DNA of 64,000 nt from Arenibacter sp. 6A1. GTDB lineage: Bacteria > Bacteroidota > Bacteroidia > Flavobacteriales > Flavobacteriaceae. The position numbers and the translations under genes were made by a program. A model generated the notes under the pieces. The model had not been told where the DNA came from and did not search any database. It saw only the letters and a list, made by a program, of their open reading frames with translations. The DNA lies in the NCBI RefSeq assembly GCF_012272855.1, contig NZ_JAAXCQ010000006.1:1-64000 (forward strand). The letters run 5' to 3'. Position 1 is the first letter of the stretch; every line of letters starts with the position of its first letter. Below are positions 1-8,930 of this stretch, in pieces.

Positions 1-143
1 ACTTATCTCCTGCCTTAAGCATCCCTACATCCCCCTTAGGCCCCCTTCAAAGGGGGAATACACGTTTTTAAACCAGAACGAGTCAACCTAAATCAGGGAC
101 GTACACTATTGTTAACTGCTAATTGATTATTGTTAATTGAAAA
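1..143. other. Non-coding left edge with a C/G hairpin
   Basis: No gene is visible. Positions 41-56 form a short hairpin (CCCCCTT against AAGGGGG), a kind of intergenic palindrome often seen in flavobacterial genomes. Positions 83-105, read on the minus strand, match the end of the relic insertion sequence at 47622 (see that entry). The upstream gene lies outside the window. Confidence 0.5.
83..105 (-). mobile_element. Solo relic IS end
   Basis: Read on the minus strand from 105 this begins TGTACGTCCCTGATTTAGG and continues into TTGAC. The same sequence, with only a few differences (TGTACGTCCCTGATATAGG then GTGAC), starts the transposase relic at 47622. In both places it follows a minus-oriented 80-bp repeat, 38 bp away here and 19 bp at the other site. 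No transposase coding sequence is left here. It is therefore read as an orphan terminal repeat. The match is seen directly; the IS interpretation is inferred. Confidence 0.45.
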
Positions 144-223
144 GCGTTAGGGATCGCAGCGGCATCCCCGCAGCAGCGCAAGGGATATAGCGTAGAGCCC
201 GCCCGACGAAGGAGGGAACGCCC
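144..223 (+). repeat. 80-bp intergenic repeat, copy 1
   Basis: First of six copies (others at 16158, 24562, 41315, 47523 and 57719). It starts GCGTTAGGGA and ends GGAGGGAACGCCC, so GCGTT at the 5' end can pair with AACGC near the 3' end. Inside, ATCCC can pair with GGGAT just downstream. This copy differs from the others mainly in the middle (CGCAGCAGCGCAAGG, and GCGTAGAGCCCGCCC). Confidence 0.9.
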
Positions 224-354
224 AAATCATTGTAAAATTTAACCTGTCTATTTGGTATGTAAAGCCAAAAGTGAAAATTTCCCTTTACGAGATAAGTTGT
301 TGCTTTCTTGAGCCTTCCCTTGCCGTAAGAATCGAAAAAAAAACTATGCTTGTG

Positions 355-390
355 CCAAGTTTACAAGAATAAAACACCTCTTAAACTTGG
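355..390. promoter_or_regulatory. Inverted repeat upstream of prfA
   Basis: CCAAGTTTA at 355-363 and TAAACTTGG at 382-390 are perfect inverted repeats separated by 18 nt, 90 bp before the prfA start. The spacing suits a dimeric regulator site or a hairpin in the leader. No strong TAnnTTTG promoter element was found nearby. Confidence 0.3.
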
Positions 391-480
391 TCGTGTAAAA
401 AAATTGAATCCATCTGCTCAATCAGATATGTTGAGTTGTTCAAATTTATCGTAAATTCGCAGACCAAGTGTAGATTGCAT

Positions 481-1557
481 ATGATAGATAAATTAAACAT
501 AGTAAAACAACGTTTCGATGAGATTTCAGATCTTATTATTCAGCCTGATATTATTGCTGATCAGAAGCGGTATGTTGCCCTTAATAAGGAATACAAGGAT
601 CTAAAAGAACTGAACGACAAAAGAGATCTTTATTTAGAGTTTACCAATAATATTGCGGAGGCAGAGGAGATTATTGCCGATGGTAGTGATGCCGAAATGG
701 TAGAAATGGCCAAAATGCAATTGGAAGAAGCTAAGCAAGGCTTGCCCAAGTTAGAAGAGGAAATTAAACTTCTATTAATCCCTAAGGATCCGGAAGACGC
801 TAAAAACGTCGTGGTAGAGATCCGCGCGGGTACTGGAGGAGATGAGGCCAGTATTTTTGCGGGAGACCTTTATAGAATGTATACCAAATATTGTGAGTCT
901 AAAGGTTGGAAAACCAACGTGATAGATTTAAGTGAAGGAACCAGTGGAGGGTATAAGGAGATTCAATTCGAGGTCAACGGAGAAGATGTCTATGGTACCC
1001 TAAAATTTGAAGCAGGCGTACACCGTGTGCAAAGGGTTCCCCAAACAGAAACCCAAGGAAGGGTACATACCAGTGCCGCAACGGTAATGGTGTTGCCAGA
1101 AGCCGAAGATTTTGATGTTCATATTGAGCCTAAAGATGTGCGAATAGATTTTTTCTGTTCCTCAGGACCAGGTGGGCAATCGGTGAACACAACCTATTCT
1201 GCCGTGCGTTTAACACACGTCCCGACCGGATTGGTAGCCCAGTGCCAGGATCAGAAATCACAGCATAAAAACAAAGAAAAGGCATTTAGAGTATTGCGTT
1301 CGCGCTTGTACGATCAGGAATTGGCCAAAAAACAAGAAGAAGATGCTGCAAAACGTAACTCCCAGGTAAGTAGTGGTGACCGTTCTGCGAAAATTAGAAC
1401 CTATAACTATCCGCAAGGAAGGGTGACGGATCACAGGATTGGACTTACCCTATACGATTTGCAAAATATTATTAATGGCGATATTCAACGTATTATAGAC
1501 GAATTGAGTTTAGTAGAAAATACCGAGAAATTAAAAGAGGCCTCAGAATTATTCTAA
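481..1557 (+). CDS. prfA: Peptide chain release factor 1
   Basis: Class I release factor that reads UAA and UAG in the ribosomal A site and triggers peptidyl-tRNA hydrolysis. The GGQ catalytic motif is at residues 231-233 (GPGGQS). The stop-codon recognition tripeptide is PQT at 187-189, the PxT form of RF1 rather than the SPF form of RF2. The ATG at 481 gives 358 residues beginning [10 protein letters not shown], the family's normal length; an in-frame TTG at 436 would add 15 residues with no resemblance to RF1. The gene is followed after 7 nt by pyrF, so they are probably cotranscribed. Confidence 0.97.
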   Translation: MIDKLNIVKQRFDEISDLIIQPDIIADQKRYVALNKEYKDLKELNDKRDLYLEFTNNIAEAEEIIADGSDAEMVEMAKMQLEEAKQGLPKLEEEIKLLLIPKDPEDAKNVVVEIRAGTGGDEASIFAGDLYRMYTKYCESKGWKTNVIDLSEGTSGGYKEIQFEVNGEDVYGTLKFEAGVHRVQRVPQTETQGRVHTSAATVMVLPEAEDFDVHIEPKDVRIDFFCSSGPGGQSVNTTYSAVRLTHVPTGLVAQCQDQKSQHKNKEKAFRVLRSRLYDQELAKKQEEDAAKRNSQVSSGDRSAKIRTYNYPQGRVTDHRIGLTLYDLQNIINGDIQRIIDELSLVENTEKLKEASELF

Positions 1558-1564
1558 TTTATAT

Positions 1565-2386
1565 ATGACGGCGCAGTTTTTAACAGAAGAAATTCGTAGA
1601 AAGGAATCATTCCTTTGTATCGGATTAGATACCGATTTAGATAAAATACCAGCATATCTTTTAAAAGAAGAAGATCCTATATTTGCCTTTAACAAGGCAA
1701 TTATAGATGCTACCCATCATTTATGCGTGGCCTATAAGCCCAATACTGCATTTTATGAGGCGTACGGTATTAAAGGCTGGCAAGCCTTGGAAAAGACTAT
1801 AAATTACCTAAATGAAAAGTATCCGGAGATCTTTACCATTGCCGATGCAAAACGTGGCGATATAGGCAATACCTCTACCAGATATGCAAAAGCCTTTTTT
1901 GAAAACCTAGGGTTCGATTCCGTGACCATAGCACCTTATATGGGGAAGGATTCGGTAGAACCATTTTTGGCCTTTAAGGATAAACATACCATACTATTGG
2001 CATTGACGTCCAATATGGGAGCTTTCGATTTTCAGACCAAACAATTAGAAGATCAAGAGTTGTACAAAAAAGTGTTGCAGACCTCCCTGACCTATGAAAA
2101 TTCGGAGAATTTAATGTATGTGGTCGGAGCTACCAAAGCAAGTTTCTTGACAGATATACGAAAAATAGTTCCTCAAAGTTTTCTGTTGGTTCCCGGTGTT
2201 GGGGCGCAAGGTGGCAGTTTGCAAGAAGTATGTAAATACGGCATGAGTGATAATGTTGGCTTATTGGTAAATTCTTCCAGAGGAATTATTTATGCCTCTA
2301 ACCAAGAAGATTTCGCAGCGGCAGCAGCTAAAAAAGCTTTGGAATTACAAAAAGAAATGAGCGAAGAATTAAAAAATAGGAACTAG
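1565..2386 (+). CDS. pyrF: Orotidine 5'-phosphate decarboxylase
   Basis: Catalyses the last step of UMP synthesis, OMP to UMP plus CO2, in the cytoplasm. The catalytic DAKRGD segment is at residues 94-99 and the phosphate-binding PGVGAQGG loop at 210-217, with NSSRG at 236-240. At 273 residues it belongs to the longer PyrF subfamily usual in Bacteroidota. It starts 7 nt after prfA and is followed by a strong terminator, so prfA-pyrF looks like a closed two-gene unit. pyrD, which supplies the same pathway, is 53 kb away at 54860. Confidence 0.96.
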   Translation: MTAQFLTEEIRRKESFLCIGLDTDLDKIPAYLLKEEDPIFAFNKAIIDATHHLCVAYKPNTAFYEAYGIKGWQALEKTINYLNEKYPEIFTIADAKRGDIGNTSTRYAKAFFENLGFDSVTIAPYMGKDSVEPFLAFKDKHTILLALTSNMGAFDFQTKQLEDQELYKKVLQTSLTYENSENLMYVVGATKASFLTDIRKIVPQSFLLVPGVGAQGGSLQEVCKYGMSDNVGLLVNSSRGIIYASNQEDFAAAAAKKALELQKEMSEELKNRN

Positions 2387-2418
2387 TTTAGGTTTTCTAT
2401 TGTAATTCTCCAAAAATT

Positions 2419-2471
2419 CGGGCTTTCCCGCTTCCCTTTATATGGGGCATGGGAAAGCTCGAAAATTTTTT
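2419..2471 (+). terminator. Rho-independent terminator after pyrF
   Basis: CGGGCTTTCCC (2419-2429) pairs with GGGAAAGCTCG (2451-2461), 11 bp with one G-T, extended by A/T pairing outside, and is followed by a run of six T at 2466-2471. Confidence 0.75.
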
Positions 2472-2531
2472 ATATTAACCATCCCTACTGGGTGTCATAT
2501 AGTTTTCTTAGATCAAAATGAAACCTAGCTA

Positions 2532-3308
2532 TTGTTAAGTTATACGATACATAAACATCAAACCCAAACGCAATGGGTAACCTTTGTGCACGGGGCTGGA
2601 GGTAGCTCTACTATTTGGTACAAGCAGCTGCGAGAGTTTAGAAAACACTTTAATGTGTTGCTTTTAGATTTAAGGGGGCACGGGAATTCTAAAGTGCACC
2701 TAAAAGATGCTTTTAAGGACAAGTATACTTTTGACAATATTACCCACGATATCATAGAGGTCATCGATTTTGAAAATATTTCAAAGTCACATTTTATAGG
2801 GATTTCACTAGGGACAATTTTAATACGGAATTTGGCCGAAAAACACCCCCATAGGGTAGACCGAATGGTGATGGGAGGGGCTATCATGAAATTAAATTTC
2901 AGATCCCAAGTATTAATGCGATTGGGAATCATCTTTAAATCGGTCATTCCATATCTGTGGTTGTACAAGTTTTTTGCTTTTATGATTATGCCCAACAAAA
3001 ATCATAAAGAATCGCGATTGCTGTTTGTGCGCGAGGCGAAAAAACTATATCAAAAAGAATTTATCCGATGGTTTAAACTCACCTCGGAAATAAACCCATT
3101 ACTTCATTTCTTTAGAACGGTAGATATCAAAATCCCAACCTTGTACGTTATGGGTGCAGAGGACTATATGTTCTTGCCTACCGTAAAACAAGTAGTGCAA
3201 TCCCATCGCGCATCTTCTCTTGTGGTGGTCGAAAAATGTGGGCATGTGGTCAATGTAGAACAGCCGCTGTTCTTTAATGATACCGTTATTCAATACCTAC
3301 GGTCTTAA
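2532..3308 (+). CDS. Alpha/beta hydrolase
   Basis: Single-domain alpha/beta hydrolase of 258 residues without a signal peptide, so cytoplasmic. The oxyanion HGAGG segment is at 20-24 and the nucleophile elbow GISLG at 90-94 (Ser92). Asp211 (in GAED) and His238 (in KCGHVV) complete a plausible triad. A lid-like helical segment lies between about 120 and 190. The substrate cannot be told from the sequence. The start is a TTG at 2532, since the ATG at 2518 runs into a stop after six codons; the TTG gives the expected first beta strand. It stands alone behind the prfA-pyrF terminator. Confidence 0.85.
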   Translation: MLSYTIHKHQTQTQWVTFVHGAGGSSTIWYKQLREFRKHFNVLLLDLRGHGNSKVHLKDAFKDKYTFDNITHDIIEVIDFENISKSHFIGISLGTILIRNLAEKHPHRVDRMVMGGAIMKLNFRSQVLMRLGIIFKSVIPYLWLYKFFAFMIMPNKNHKESRLLFVREAKKLYQKEFIRWFKLTSEINPLLHFFRTVDIKIPTLYVMGAEDYMFLPTVKQVVQSHRASSLVVVEKCGHVVNVEQPLFFNDTVIQYLRS

Positions 3309-3674
3309 ACCAAAGACGATAACTTTTATTTTATATAATTAGTCCTTGTATCTTGTAAGTAATAGGAGAAAGCTGATACATTCTTTATAACCCCTGTTAG
3401 GATGTCATATACAATGCTTAAAGGAATTGTTATAAAGTTGATCTAAACAGCGTTAGAACTTTTCTAAATAGCTTGGTTAGCGTAGTAATAGGTTTTCAAG
3501 CAATGTATAATAAGTCTTATGACTTCTTTCAAGATGATCAAGTATCCCAATCATAAGAATTAGGTAATAAGAATACTGCTTTTTTGGGAAAGAGTTTTAG
3601 GAAAGACAATAAAAAACGCCCATCAAAATAATATTCTGATGGGCGTTTGTATGGCTACAATAACCTTTTAATGC
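3309..3674. other. Non-coding gap between hydrolase and susD
   Basis: Convergent intergenic region of 366 bp. Apart from the terminator hairpin at 3614-3648 I see no gene, repeat or RNA structure in it. Confidence 0.6.
3614..3648 (-). terminator. Terminator of the susCD operon
   Basis: AAACGCCCATCA (3614-3625) pairs perfectly over 12 bp with TGATGGGCGTTT (3637-3648). On the minus strand the stem is followed by a run of T, placing it 26 bp after the susD stop. Confidence 0.85.
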
Positions 3675-5171
3675 TTATTGGCTAATGTTAGGGTTGTTTT
3701 GGATTTCACTCTGTGGAATATCAAAACTTAAACGGTCGTCGTTGTAAGGAATGCTGGTTCCGGCAGAAGAAAGATGGTTAGGGCCACGCGTAATGGTAGC
3801 CTTATTTCTCTTCATCGCCAAATAGCTTTTTCCTTCACCCCAAAGTTCAATTCTTGTTTGTAGGTAAATTTCATCCAATAAAGCTTGTCCGCTTAATAGG
3901 TCTACATAAGCTGTTTCTAGCTCAGAGTCTAAACGCTCCTTAAGTAAAGTCTTAAGTGACGCTCTTGCACCAGCTTCGTCTCCAGATTTTGCGGCAGTTT
4001 CTGCATGTAGCAAATACATTTCTGCAATTCTCATATAAACGTAATCCGTAGTAACACTTCTTTGACCTCCAATTTTACGCTCAGGAGCATAGAATTTACC
4101 AGTTGGATATAAACGGCTAATATCTTCAGTAGCATCTTGGTCCTCAAACTGTGCCTTTCTAACATCATTCGAAGGGATCGCTGCATAAAGGTTCTCATCG
4201 ATTACCTTAGGATCTCCTGCCCAAGTATAACTATAGGTAAAAAGGTCCATTTGTCCCCACCAAGAAACAAGATCTAAATCGTTGTCCAAGGTTAGGTCAA
4301 CTCCCCACATCCATCCAGAAGTAATTACATCGTTAAAACCGCCAGTAACTTCTTCCTTGCTCATAAGGGTGTAGTTCCCATCTGTAATAACTTTATTGGC
4401 TACTACGGCAGCTTCGGCATTCTTGCCAATAGCGGCATAGGCATAGGCCAAAAGACCACGGGCAACATCTTGGTTGACTTCATTCTTGGCAGTTCTAGAA
4501 AAGCCTTCAAGAAGGGTTACCGCTTCGTTTAGGTCTGTAATGATCAAATCATATACCTCTTGCGCAGTGCTTAACGGCTGGTTAGGAGTGTTGGTGTCTG
4601 TATAAATAGGTAAGATTGCATCTGAAGCTTGGTAACCCTGTGAGAAATAGTTAGCCAAATAGAAATATGCATAAGCCCTCATTGCTTTGGCTTGTCCCAT
4701 AGTTTGCTCTTCATCAGTAGTTGCAAGCTCTGCGTCGTTGCCACCTAAACCATCTATAACAATGTTAGCGGAAAGGATAATTCTGTAATAGAACCTCCAA
4801 ACCTTATAATTGTTAATGTTGGTGTAGTCTACTGTAGAAGTCATGTCGGCCAATGTACTGTACCATCCGTAGGTAGTTCCTCCTAAAACCATGTCGGAAG
4901 ACAACATATCACCATAGATATCATACCCCTTTTGACCAAAATCGTCATGATTTAAGTCAGTACCGCCACTTCCTGTTTTAAACATAGTAGCATATATTCC
5001 TCTAAGACTTGCTTTTCTAATATCAGAGTTTAAGTCCGAGGCATCTATAATTTGATCTGAGGATATAAACTCAGTTGGCTTTGTTTCCAAGTAATCATCG
5101 CTACAGCCTAATGTTAATAGGCTTGTAGCAAGAATTGATATATATAATTTAGATTTCATAAGTTGTTTCAA
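3675..5171 (-). CDS. SusD/RagB-family outer-membrane lipoprotein
   Basis: Surface-exposed nutrient-binding lipoprotein that caps a SusC-type channel. The N-terminus has a type II signal peptide with the lipobox LTLGC (lipid-bearing Cys23), followed by SDDYLETKPTEF, a typical mature SusD start. The TPR-rich core and the C-terminal segment ending FDIPQSEIQNNPNISQ are standard for the family at 498 residues. It starts 9 bp after the susC stop. No glycosidase, sulfatase, lipase or peptidase lies beside the pair, so the ligand (glycan, peptide or other) cannot be predicted. The start may also be Met5. Confidence 0.93.
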   Translation of the reverse strand: MKQLMKSKLYISILATSLLTLGCSDDYLETKPTEFISSDQIIDASDLNSDIRKASLRGIYATMFKTGSGGTDLNHDDFGQKGYDIYGDMLSSDMVLGGTTYGWYSTLADMTSTVDYTNINNYKVWRFYYRIILSANIVIDGLGGNDAELATTDEEQTMGQAKAMRAYAYFYLANYFSQGYQASDAILPIYTDTNTPNQPLSTAQEVYDLIITDLNEAVTLLEGFSRTAKNEVNQDVARGLLAYAYAAIGKNAEAAVVANKVITDGNYTLMSKEEVTGGFNDVITSGWMWGVDLTLDNDLDLVSWWGQMDLFTYSYTWAGDPKVIDENLYAAIPSNDVRKAQFEDQDATEDISRLYPTGKFYAPERKIGGQRSVTTDYVYMRIAEMYLLHAETAAKSGDEAGARASLKTLLKERLDSELETAYVDLLSGQALLDEIYLQTRIELWGEGKSYLAMKRNKATITRGPNHLSSAGTSIPYNDDRLSFDIPQSEIQNNPNISQ

Positions 5172-5180
5172 TTTTTAAAA

Positions 5181-8100
5181 TTAAAATTTAGCTCTTACTC
5201 CAAAAGTTACAGTAGATAATGGAGAGTATCTGTAACGATCAGAGGTTCCTGCCTCATCCGTTGAAGGGTTAAATCCTTTTCTTTCAGATAACAACCAAAG
5301 GTTGTCTCCAGAAACCCAGAAATTTAGGTTAGACATCCCTATTTTTTCAACATACATCTTTGGAATGGTGTACCCCAAACGGATATTGTTTAGGTTTAAG
5401 AAATCGGACTTGGTAATAAACCTTGTTGAAGAAGAAACTACGTTTTTGTCGTAGTCACTAGAAATACGAGGTACATCCGTAACATCTCCTGGTTGTTGCC
5501 ATCTGTTTAGGATGTCTGTATGCCAGTTATTTCCACCTGCTTGATCGTTACTCATTAATCCGGCGTAAGCAGCATCATAAGCATACCCACCAACACTGTA
5601 TAGGAACTGAGCGCTTAAGTCAAACCCTTTATAACCGGTACTTAGGTTAAAGGCACCTCTTACCGTAGGAATGGCCGATTTGCCAACGTATTTCTGTGTT
5701 GCTTCGGAATAAGTTTCGGTGGTAGCCATAGAAAGTGCATTAGCTCTTTCTGGGTACTGGGCTACATAATCAGCCATAGAAGAAACTCTTTCGGTAGCTT
5801 GCAGTTTTCCATCATTGTTTTCATCGAAATAGTATACGTTCCAGGTACTTACCCCAGTGTCTGTATTTACACCTGCATATTCCCTTGTATAAAAATCGTA
5901 TAGAGAATGCCCTACAGACCTACCAAAACGACCGTCGATATCAATGATTTTTTGTTCACCCGTAGTTGGTTCAATAGGCATTTTTGTCATTTCATTGTCT
6001 AAGAACTCTCCGTTAACAGATAAGTCAACATAGAAATCGTCTGATTTTACAAGGTGAGCTGTTACGTCAAATTCCAATCCTTTGTTGCGCAATGCACCGT
6101 CGTTAACTTTAATTAAAGCATATCCTAATGAAGGTCCATTTCTTCTGTCAAAAATAAGGTCATCTGTATTCTTAATGTAATAATCTACAGCGACATCTAA
6201 AAAGCTTCCGATACCGAATTCAACTCCAGTTTGGAACATTTTAGAAGTTTCCCACGTTAAATCAGGGTTTCCTTTAGAATCAAATGACAATGAAATTTCA
6301 TCGTTTAAGTTTTCAACCTCAAAAAGATCGTACCCAGGGTAGTAACCAACACCACCTTGCTCACCAATAAGACCGTAACTTGCCTTTAACTTTAAATTGC
6401 TAAATAGGTCTTGGTTAAGCATGAAATCTTCATTGATAACGGCCCAAGCAGCACCTATAGAGCCAAAAGTACCCCATTTGTTCTTTAAGAATCTAGAAGA
6501 TCCATCTCTTCTTACCGTACCAGAAACAAAGTATTTGTTGTCATAGTTATAGTTTAACTGGCCAAAATAACTTTCCAAAGTGTAATCTCTAGTGTAAGAA
6601 CCGGCTGGTGAAGAAACCACCGCATTGTTAAGTTCGGTTCCAAAAGGATCTACCAACTTTGTCTTGTAGGCATTAAGATATTTTCGCTCCCATGAATTGT
6701 TTTCATGAGCAACCAATGCTTCTACACTATGGTCATCAAATTGCTTTTTAAAACGCAATAAGTTTAACATGTTATAGGAGAAAACTTCTGTTTTGGTTTT
6801 GTAGATAGAACCACCACTTGTGGAGCTTGGGCCATAGAAGGGGCCGTTTTGCTCATCGTAAGAACTGTTGTAATACTGAGTCCCAAAGCGGTTTTCTAAA
6901 GTAAGGTAGTCCGTGAATTTAATATCCAATGAGGTGTTGAAGTTAATTTCATGGTTCATTCTATTCTGAACACTGTTCTGTGCATCTGAAATAGCATTGG
7001 TAAGTCCACCAAAACCTCTTCCTTGTCCGTAATCGTACACATTTCCTCCATAATATGGATCAGGAATGGTGTTGCCCTCGGCATCTCTTAAAAATAAAGG
7101 GTAGATAGAAGGAATGTTATCTACAAACCAGAATACACTTCCAGAATCCTCAGATTGACCACCGTTATTAGTTTCAGAAACGGTATAGCCTAAATTCATA
7201 GAACCGTGCAACCAATCCTTCACTTGGTGGTTTACATTTAAACGGGCAGAATAACGCTCGTAGTCAGAGTTGATAGAATATCCTTTGTCATTTAGGTAAC
7301 CAATAGAACTAAAATAGTTGGTTTTGGCATTACCTCCACTAATTTTTAGGTTGGCCTCTGTTCTGTTTGATGCTTGGAAAGCGTAATCTTCCCAGTTTTC
7401 TGGATTGTATTTACGGGTAACCCCATCTCTTACCATTCCTGTCGCTGGGTCTATCAATTCACCACCATTGGCAACATTCCACATATTGTAATTAGCGCCT
7501 ACACCTGCGCTTGTGAAAAGCCTATCGTTCGCATAAATTGCCGCATTAGCTTCATCACGACCAAAAGAAGCGCCTCTATTCTTAAGAGCTTCCCAGCTTA
7601 AGCCAATATACTGCTCTGGAGATTTAATAGTGCTGTATCTTGGTAACAAGCTAAAGTTTTGGCCAGTTTTGGTTTCTACTTCTATATAGTCGTTTCCGTT
7701 TTTACCTTTTTTAGTGTTGATAACTACCACACCATTCGCTCCACGAGCACCAAAAATAGCAGTTGCAGAGGCATCTTTAAGAATAGTAGTAGAAGCAATA
7801 TCACTTGGGTTTAAAGCGCTGATGTTACCAGAATATGGTACACCATCTACAACATATAAAGGGTCTCTGTTTCCGTTTACAGAACCAAAACCTCTAATAC
7901 GGATGGTCGCTTCGGAACCAGGCTGTCCAGAAGTGTTGATGACACGAACACCTGCAGACTCACCGGTTAAGGCTTGTGATACGTTGGAAACACTTTTACG
8001 ATCCAATAATTCAGAATCTATCTGCTTCACAGAACCTGTAAAAGATTGCTTGGTAGAGGTACCGTAACCAACTACAATAACCTCTTCTAATGCCTGGGCA

Positions 8101-8387
8101 TCTTCTTCCATAACAGCATTAATGGTATTGCTGTTCCCTACGGCAATAGTAAGGGTTTTTTGTCCTACATAGCTAAAAGATAAGGACTGGCCTACACTCG
8201 CTTTAATGGTATAGTTCCCATCAAAATCAGACTGGGTACCGTTAGTAGTACCAACTACAAGAATGTTTACTCCTGGCAGTGGCAAACCAGACTGGTCGGT
8301 AACATTACCCGTAATTGTTTTTTCCTGAGCCATCATCACCAATGACACGAGAAATAATTTTAAGAATAAGAAATACTTAATTTTCAT
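5181..8387 (-). CDS. SusC/RagA-family TonB-dependent receptor
   Basis: Outer-membrane channel that imports its ligand using TonB energy. Residues 1-21 are a Sec signal peptide, about 22-100 a CarboxypepD_reg-like beta-sandwich typical of SusC, and about 105-230 the plug domain with the EEVIVVGYGTSTK segment. The rest is a 22-strand barrel ending in Phe (VTFGVRAKF), as expected for insertion by the BAM machinery. At 1068 residues it is full length. It forms an operon with the SusD gene 9 bp downstream, and an AraC-type regulator gene lies 543 bp upstream in the same direction. Confidence 0.95.
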   Translation of the reverse strand: MKIKYFLFLKLFLVSLVMMAQEKTITGNVTDQSGLPLPGVNILVVGTTNGTQSDFDGNYTIKASVGQSLSFSYVGQKTLTIAVGNSNTINAVMEEDAQALEEVIVVGYGTSTKQSFTGSVKQIDSELLDRKSVSNVSQALTGESAGVRVINTSGQPGSEATIRIRGFGSVNGNRDPLYVVDGVPYSGNISALNPSDIASTTILKDASATAIFGARGANGVVVINTKKGKNGNDYIEVETKTGQNFSLLPRYSTIKSPEQYIGLSWEALKNRGASFGRDEANAAIYANDRLFTSAGVGANYNMWNVANGGELIDPATGMVRDGVTRKYNPENWEDYAFQASNRTEANLKISGGNAKTNYFSSIGYLNDKGYSINSDYERYSARLNVNHQVKDWLHGSMNLGYTVSETNNGGQSEDSGSVFWFVDNIPSIYPLFLRDAEGNTIPDPYYGGNVYDYGQGRGFGGLTNAISDAQNSVQNRMNHEINFNTSLDIKFTDYLTLENRFGTQYYNSSYDEQNGPFYGPSSTSGGSIYKTKTEVFSYNMLNLLRFKKQFDDHSVEALVAHENNSWERKYLNAYKTKLVDPFGTELNNAVVSSPAGSYTRDYTLESYFGQLNYNYDNKYFVSGTVRRDGSSRFLKNKWGTFGSIGAAWAVINEDFMLNQDLFSNLKLKASYGLIGEQGGVGYYPGYDLFEVENLNDEISLSFDSKGNPDLTWETSKMFQTGVEFGIGSFLDVAVDYYIKNTDDLIFDRRNGPSLGYALIKVNDGALRNKGLEFDVTAHLVKSDDFYVDLSVNGEFLDNEMTKMPIEPTTGEQKIIDIDGRFGRSVGHSLYDFYTREYAGVNTDTGVSTWNVYYFDENNDGKLQATERVSSMADYVAQYPERANALSMATTETYSEATQKYVGKSAIPTVRGAFNLSTGYKGFDLSAQFLYSVGGYAYDAAYAGLMSNDQAGGNNWHTDILNRWQQPGDVTDVPRISSDYDKNVVSSSTRFITKSDFLNLNNIRLGYTIPKMYVEKIGMSNLNFWVSGDNLWLLSERKGFNPSTDEAGTSDRYRYSPLSTVTFGVRAKF

Positions 8388-8930
8388 AAAAATTAATTTG
8401 AGTTAGTTAAACGCTTTTTTTTGGGTAAATATTGACTATTTGATTTTTTTGGATAGCTAATTCAAATAAAAAGCCATAATAAACGTTGGTTTATTAAAAG
8501 TCTAGTCAAAGGCCCCAACCTTCAAATAAACTATAGATGTGTTGATTTTCACTTACTCCCGACCAAAATTTACTCGATACAGACGTAGGTTAACTATACA
8601 GAAGGTTTTAAGGAGCTGTTATATAGGGTGTTGTGTTAAGATGTAAGAGTTTTGTAAAAATTAATATAATATTAACTTTAAATCATTAGATGGCTAGTTT
8701 CTCCGTTCTTTGAATGCGTTCTTAAAGGTGAGAGGAAGTGTTAGGAATGGAAGAATAAGATTTAAAGGTTAGAATGAAGTATGGTTGGAGGAGAGTAAAA
8801 CTCTCAGGTCTTGCATCTATGAGTTAAAGGGGGGTGCTGAAGGTGTTAGAGTAATTGGAGGTGTACGTTGGGTATCAATTCTTTCCCTTTGCTCTTGTTG
8901 TGGTCTACGGGGCCTCTAGTATTAATGAAG
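8388..8930. other. Long leader region upstream of susC
   Basis: 543 bp without a gene between the regulator's 3' end and the susC start. It should hold the susCD promoter and leader on the minus strand. I could not find a clear TAnnTTTG element, a strong hairpin or any coding segment in it. Confidence 0.5.

Noticed and set aside
436-480. Upstream TTG start for prfA
   Set aside because: It would add 15 residues unlike RF1; the ATG at 481 gives the family's normal N-terminus.
2558-2998. Minus-strand ORF of 146 codons
   Set aside because: Lies wholly inside the alpha/beta hydrolase gene, whose motifs are complete on the plus strand.
7714-8067. Plus-strand ORF of 117 codons inside susC
   Set aside because: Antisense shadow of a clear TonB-dependent receptor, with no coding features of its own.
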